From Dehalococcoidia bacterium UBA2158 (GTDB lineage Bacteria > Chloroflexota > Dehalococcoidia > Lucifugimonadales > UBA3495): a stretch of 9,929 bases of DNA. Made by a program: the position numbers and the translations under genes. The DNA is taken from the NCBI GenBank assembly GCA_002328185.1, contig DCWQ01000032.1:1-9929 (forward strand), written 5' to 3'. Within the stretch, counting starts at the first letter, position 1. Every line of letters starts with the position of its first letter. The notes beneath the pieces are model-generated. The model made no database searches and had not been told where the DNA came from. It was given only the letters and a program-made list of their open reading frames with translations. Shown here piece by piece: positions 6,026-9,929 of this stretch.

Positions 6026-7528
6026 GTGTTGGCAATAATAGTCGCGTTTGCACTCATGACCGTGTTTTTTCTCGCCGGCTTGTATGTAGCCGGCGCCATA
6101 GGATCATTGTCTCTGATAATGATGAAGTTTTTCTCCGATGCGAATTTGTGGAATATCATGGCTAATCGCGTCTGGGAGACCTACACAAGATTCCTACTCG
6201 TCGCAATTCCGCTTTTCATACTTATGGGTGAGCTCCTACTCCGAAGCGGAGTCGCAGACCGAATGTACAAAGCACTAGACCGTTGGGTTGGGCCTATCCC
6301 CGGAGGGCTTCTCCATACGAATATCGCCTCTTGCGCTGTATTCGCAGCCTGCTCCGGGTCCAGCATCGCTACCGCGGCGACCATCAGTAGGGTAGCGCTA
6401 CCCTCTTTTCGGGCAAGAGGGTACAACGAGCGGTTGGTGGTAGGTTCACTCGCAGCTGGTGGAACTTTAGGTATTTTGATTCCTCCAAGCGTCCTCCTCG
6501 TACTTTACGGATTGACCACAGGTACATCGATAGGCCGCTTGTTCCTAGCTGGCTTCTTCCCCGGTGCATTACTAGCCGGAACGTTCATGTTAATGATTTT
6601 TATTGCGGCAATCATTTGGCCAGGGATCGCTCCCAAGACTTCCGATGATAGTTACATGAGCATCAAAGGATGGCGTGACCGTTTACTCGGAACCCTCTCA
6701 ATTGTCCCGGTAGCCGTCTTAATAGTTCTTGTGCTCGGCAGCATATACAGAGGATGGGCCACGCCTACCGAAGCGGCGGCAGCTGGAGTCAGCGGAGCAT
6801 TCATCATTGCAGTCCTCAACCAGACCTACGAAGTGGTGTTTAACGTATGCGCATTAGCCTGCCGCAAGGCGAAGCTCCTGGCAATACTGCCTAGAAGATT
6901 ACGTGTTCCGATCGAAAGAGCTGCCGAGACGGCAGCAGGATATGACAATCAGACAATCAAACAAACCCTCTTATCCGTCTTCAACATGCTCACTGGGGCG
7001 TTCATGGGATGTATTAAAACCACAGGCATGATCATGTTCATCCTGATGGCTGCTTTTACCCTCCAGTTTGCTTTCGCATACCTTCAAATTTCCGAAGATA
7101 TGGCGCGATGGGTCGTGAGCCTCGATCTCTCATCGGTCCAGCTGATCTTGATAGTGGTGGTGTTTTATTTAGTACTCGGGACTTTCATGGAAAGCTATTC
7201 AATGATGTTGACCACGTTGCCGTTAATCGTTCCGACGCTTCAGGCAAGCGGAATCGATCTACTCTGGTTCGGCGTAATCATGATCATCTTATTAGAGGCT
7301 GCTCAAATCAGCCCACCACAGGGGCTTAGCTTATTTGCCCTTCACGGGGCTCAAATCGAAACCCAAGCAATACATGGTGACAGCTCCGAACGGCCTAAAA
7401 CTATAAATGATGTCTATATAGGGGTTTTACCGTTCATGGCATGTATGGCAATAGTCATCGGGATACTTATGGTGTTTCCGGAGATTGCACTATGGTTACC
7501 AGATACGGTAAAAGGGTCTAGGTTGTGA
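6026..7528 (+). CDS. TRAP transporter large permease (DctM1)
   Basis: Inner-membrane subunit of a tripartite ATP-independent periplasmic transporter; DctM forms the ion-driven translocation channel for organic acids or related solutes delivered by a periplasmic binding protein. The 500 residues are strongly hydrophobic along the length, as expected for about 12 membrane segments. Family blocks include AIPLFILMGELLLRSG near 55, FAACSGSSIATAATISRVAL near 105-125, SLAAGGTLGILIPPS near 140-155, GTFMESYSMMLTTLPLIVPT near 385 and AAQISPPQGLSLFALHG near 430. The region at about 260-320 is charged, differs from DctM2 and probably forms a cytoplasmic loop. The start is uncertain: the GTG at 6026 aligns within a residue of the DctM2 start but has no ribosome site, TTG at 6029 is possible, and the ATG at 5959 has a good site but is in another frame. 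It is followed after 131 bases by DctQ. The substrate cannot be deduced. Confidence 0.9.
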   Translation: MLAIIVAFALMTVFFLAGLYVAGAIGSLSLIMMKFFSDANLWNIMANRVWETYTRFLLVAIPLFILMGELLLRSGVADRMYKALDRWVGPIPGGLLHTNIASCAVFAACSGSSIATAATISRVALPSFRARGYNERLVVGSLAAGGTLGILIPPSVLLVLYGLTTGTSIGRLFLAGFFPGALLAGTFMLMIFIAAIIWPGIAPKTSDDSYMSIKGWRDRLLGTLSIVPVAVLIVLVLGSIYRGWATPTEAAAAGVSGAFIIAVLNQTYEVVFNVCALACRKAKLLAILPRRLRVPIERAAETAAGYDNQTIKQTLLSVFNMLTGAFMGCIKTTGMIMFILMAAFTLQFAFAYLQISEDMARWVVSLDLSSVQLILIVVVFYLVLGTFMESYSMMLTTLPLIVPTLQASGIDLLWFGVIMIILLEAAQISPPQGLSLFALHGAQIETQAIHGDSSERPKTINDVYIGVLPFMACMAIVIGILMVFPEIALWLPDTVKGSRL

Positions 7529-7659
7529 CGCACATTAATGAAATATCCTGTGCCACGATAGCAAACAGATTGATTTCAAGAATCATGGTATAGATAAACG
7601 CAGAAATGTTTCTGGAAAAGTGTTAAACTCCGCGAATCACCGTCAACTGGAGCGTAGAT

Positions 7660-8295
7660 ATGGCGTCAACAGCCCAAGCTGGCTACCAAGCAAAAGCGAC
7701 CGTGGCCTCGAACCTTCTGTATGGAATGCGGGCCATCACACGAGTTACGGACAGAATTTATTTCATGATGGCCTGGGTTTGCGGCCTGGAACTGTTGCTG
7801 CTCGGGTTTTTCATCACTTATCAAGTTCTCGCACGTAAACTCGGTTGGGTAATGGCGCCCGCGACCGATGTTATGAGTGGATATGTATTAGCGATGGCTG
7901 CCACATGGGCCTTTTCGTATTCCCTCAGATCTGGATCTCACGTTCGGATAGATGTGTTGCTTCCTTATATGAGTAAAAACATCCGAGCGATTGCTGACTG
8001 GATGGCCGTACTCGCCGTTGCGTTCTTCGCTTACGTCACAACGTGGAAGATGTGGGCTAATGTTGTGGACAACTACACCCGGGGTGTCGTTACCAATGAC
8101 TACCCACTCACGCCGCTTTTTATACCTAAAATAGTTGTTGCTCTGGGCTTCACACTTCTAGTCATTACCGCAGTGCAGATGATGCTATCGATGATTACTG
8201 AGGCATGGCTGCCCAGGTTGCACAAGAAACTAGGAGGCGACGAGATCCAATCCATAAACGTAATGGGCAACGAAGAAGCGGCGGCCGCAGCGTAG
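7660..8295 (+). CDS. TRAP transporter small permease (DctQ)
   Basis: Small inner-membrane subunit that pairs with DctM in TRAP transporters. The protein has 211 residues, slightly longer than usual because of a 30-residue N-terminal extension and a C-terminal tail ending EEAAAAA. Four membrane segments are visible at roughly 35-56, 71-90, 109-130 and 153-175, with the family motif RSGSHVRIDVLLP at 90-102 after the second segment. The ATG at 7660 has GGAG 7 bases upstream, so the start is well supported. The gene sits between two large permease genes, with 131 bases before it and 78 after, on one strand; a shared transcript is likely. The single small subunit could serve either or both DctM proteins. 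Confidence 0.92.
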   Translation: MASTAQAGYQAKATVASNLLYGMRAITRVTDRIYFMMAWVCGLELLLLGFFITYQVLARKLGWVMAPATDVMSGYVLAMAATWAFSYSLRSGSHVRIDVLLPYMSKNIRAIADWMAVLAVAFFAYVTTWKMWANVVDNYTRGVVTNDYPLTPLFIPKIVVALGFTLLVITAVQMMLSMITEAWLPRLHKKLGGDEIQSINVMGNEEAAAAA

Positions 8296-8373
8296 CTTGG
8301 GCCCGGCATAGGTTCCAAAGGAAATCTGATTTAGTAAAATCCTCGGTAACTGGGGATTGAGAGGGTATTAAAA

Positions 8374-9867
8374 GTGGCGATAGGTGTAGCGTTTGGCCTA
8401 ATGGGGGCATTTTTCATGGCGGGAATGTATGTCGCCGCCGCCCTAGGATGCCTCTCTCTAATCATGATGTACTTCTTCTCCGATGCTCCCCTCTGGAACA
8501 TCATGGCGAACAAAGCATGGGAATCAAACACGAGCTTCATCCTTGTGGCTGTCCCTCTGTTCGTCTTAATGGGCGAGTTGATGAACCGCAGCGGAATGGG
8601 CGAGAAAATGTATACCGTAATATCCAAATGGATATTTTTTCTTCCGGGCGGCCTGATCCACACCAACATTGTATCTTGCGCCATCTTTGCAGCTTGCTCC
8701 GGATCTAGTGTTGCAACATCGGCAACGATCAGTCGTGTATCACTCCCGTCGTTCCGGCAACGCGGTTACTCCGAGCGGATGGTGATTGGATCCTTAGCCG
8801 CAGGTGGGACCTTGGGAATCTTGATTCCTCCCAGTATCAGCTTGATCATCTATGGTGTTCTAGTAGAAGAATCAATTGGGAGACTGTATCTCGCCGGATT
8901 CATTCCCGGATTCATGCTCGCTGGCATCTTCATGATAATGATTGCGGGGCTGGCCATCGTGTGGAAGGGTATGGCGCCGCGAGAAGAAGGGGCGAGCTTC
9001 AGTTCAGTGGCCGGCTGGGTGGACAGGATAATCAGTCTAGTAGGCCTGGTCCCAATGGTCGTGCTGATACTCATCGTCTTAGGCAGCATTTATGCGGGTA
9101 TCGCAACCCCCAGTGAGGCAGCCGCGTTCGGTGTCTCTGGTGCTTTCGTCTTGGCAGTTCTCATGAATTCTCAGGCCATAACCGCACCAATTCTTGCTAA
9201 ATTCCTAATGTTGACCGGATTGATCAATATATTCTCTGATAGCTTCAAAGAAGAAATGAGATCTCAAACGATGCCAGATGGGGCGTTGTGGAGACAAACG
9301 GTAAACACTAACTGGGATATTGTTCTAAGCGCAATGGTATCTACTATGCGTACCACTGGAATGATCTTCCTGATAATCCTCGCCGCCTTTACCTTGAGTT
9401 TTGCATTCGCCCGGTTGGGAATTTCTGCGCAGATCGCGGATCAGATCACCAGTTGGGATCTGTCTCCAACTATGCTGGTACTCGTGCTGATCGTGTTCTA
9501 CCTAATACTTGGCACTTTCATGGAAAGCTTCGCGATGATGGTCACGACCGTGCCCATCCTAGTACCTACCTTGGAGCAGGCTGGTGTTGATCTGGTTTGG
9601 TTCGGCATCATCATGGTGATATTGGTCGAAGCTGCCTTGATTAGTCCTCCGGAAGGGATCAACCTTTATGTGCTCCATGGAGTACGGCAGGATGTCGACC
9701 GCGAGCAAGCGGAACTCGCAAATGAGGTTTTGCAAGAGAGCACTATCGCTGACGTATGGATAGGCGTACTACCGTTTATGGCTTGTATGGGAATCACCGT
9801 AGTACTAGTTATGCTTTTTCCGCAGATTGCGCTATGGCTGCCTGATCTGGTCAAAGGTGGCCGGTAA
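8374..9867 (+). CDS. TRAP transporter large permease (DctM2)
   Basis: Second DctM channel subunit of the cluster, 497 residues with about 12 membrane segments. It is clearly paralogous to DctM1 along nearly the full length: VAVPLFVLMGELMNRSG near 60, FAACSGSSVATSATISRVSL near 105-125, SLAAGGTLGILIPPS near 140-155, GTFMESFAMMVTTVPILVPT near 385, AALISPPEGINLYVLHG near 425 and a shared end VLPFMACMGI...LPDLVKG. The differences concentrate at about 260-310, where this copy has SDSFKEEMRSQTMPDGALWR, and in the stretch after 440, where it has an acidic segment DVDREQAELANEVLQE that is shorter and different in DctM1. The start is GTG at 8374 with GAGAGGG 8 bases upstream; TAA at 8347 closes the frame above. 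It follows DctQ by 78 bases, so Q-M2 is the standard pair. The next 62 bases to the window end hold nothing recognisable and no terminator. Confidence 0.94.
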   Translation: MAIGVAFGLMGAFFMAGMYVAAALGCLSLIMMYFFSDAPLWNIMANKAWESNTSFILVAVPLFVLMGELMNRSGMGEKMYTVISKWIFFLPGGLIHTNIVSCAIFAACSGSSVATSATISRVSLPSFRQRGYSERMVIGSLAAGGTLGILIPPSISLIIYGVLVEESIGRLYLAGFIPGFMLAGIFMIMIAGLAIVWKGMAPREEGASFSSVAGWVDRIISLVGLVPMVVLILIVLGSIYAGIATPSEAAAFGVSGAFVLAVLMNSQAITAPILAKFLMLTGLINIFSDSFKEEMRSQTMPDGALWRQTVNTNWDIVLSAMVSTMRTTGMIFLIILAAFTLSFAFARLGISAQIADQITSWDLSPTMLVLVLIVFYLILGTFMESFAMMVTTVPILVPTLEQAGVDLVWFGIIMVILVEAALISPPEGINLYVLHGVRQDVDREQAELANEVLQESTIADVWIGVLPFMACMGITVVLVMLFPQIALWLPDLVKGGR

Positions 9868-9929
9868 CGGTCAAATCTCTATTCCCGGGACGATTGAGAA
9901 GAGCTTCGACCCCGTGTCAGGACCGAATT

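Noticed and set aside
7560..7600. Possible promoter (TTGATT and TATAGA) between DctM1 and DctQ
   Set aside because: The spacing is only 13 bases, so it does not fit a sigma70 promoter.
1..9929. CRISPR array, complete transposon or toxin-antitoxin pair
   Set aside because: No regularly spaced repeats, no transposase and no terminal inverted repeats flanking a gene were seen; the only mobile-element gene is the recombinase tail.

Overview
The window looks like an accessory stretch of a free-living bacterial chromosome of moderate GC. The gene mix fits a marine heterotroph of the Chloroflexota SAR202 type: TRAP transporter permeases, a DUF362 protein, an extended short-chain dehydrogenase and a tandem universal stress protein. 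That taxonomic assignment is an inference from gene content, not from a marker gene.

Left part (1-4770, mostly minus strand). Positions 169-412 hold a tmRNA-like 3' domain (encoded CCA at 216-218, TTCGACT T-loop) followed by a strong intrinsic terminator. It is much too short for a normal tmRNA and shows no recognisable tag, so it may be a remnant or an attachment-site copy. Upstream of it are a perfect 30-base palindrome that overlaps the stop codon of a two-domain universal stress protein, then on the plus strand a short orphan ORF matching only the C-terminal domain of the nickel-pincer cofactor enzyme LarC. Next is a two-gene minus-strand operon: a small unknown helical protein with a 4-base GTGA overlap into an NAD(P)-dependent epimerase/dehydratase. 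A 474-residue DUF362 protein follows, with its own sigma70-like promoter.

Middle part (4770-5958). This is about 1.2 kb of apparently decayed DNA. It contains an unresolved segment with a cysteine-rich open frame on plus and competing broken frames on minus, a 99-codon C-terminal remnant of a serine recombinase, and about 450 bases without genes but with several short dyads and a terminator-like hairpin.

Right part (5959-9867, plus strand). A TRAP transporter cluster in the order large permease (DctM1), small permease (DctQ), large permease (DctM2). The two DctM proteins are clear paralogues flanking a single DctQ, and no periplasmic solute-binding (P) gene is visible. DctM1 has a poorly placed start. 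A well-spaced Shine-Dalgarno and ATG lie 67 bases upstream in another frame and would join the permease if one A were removed from a run of five, which suggests a frameshift or sequence error.

I see no complete mobile element, CRISPR array, rRNA or ordinary tRNA. The most interesting items are the abnormal tmRNA-like locus, the M-Q-M transporter layout, the orphan LarC C-terminal domain and the unresolved cysteine-rich segment.
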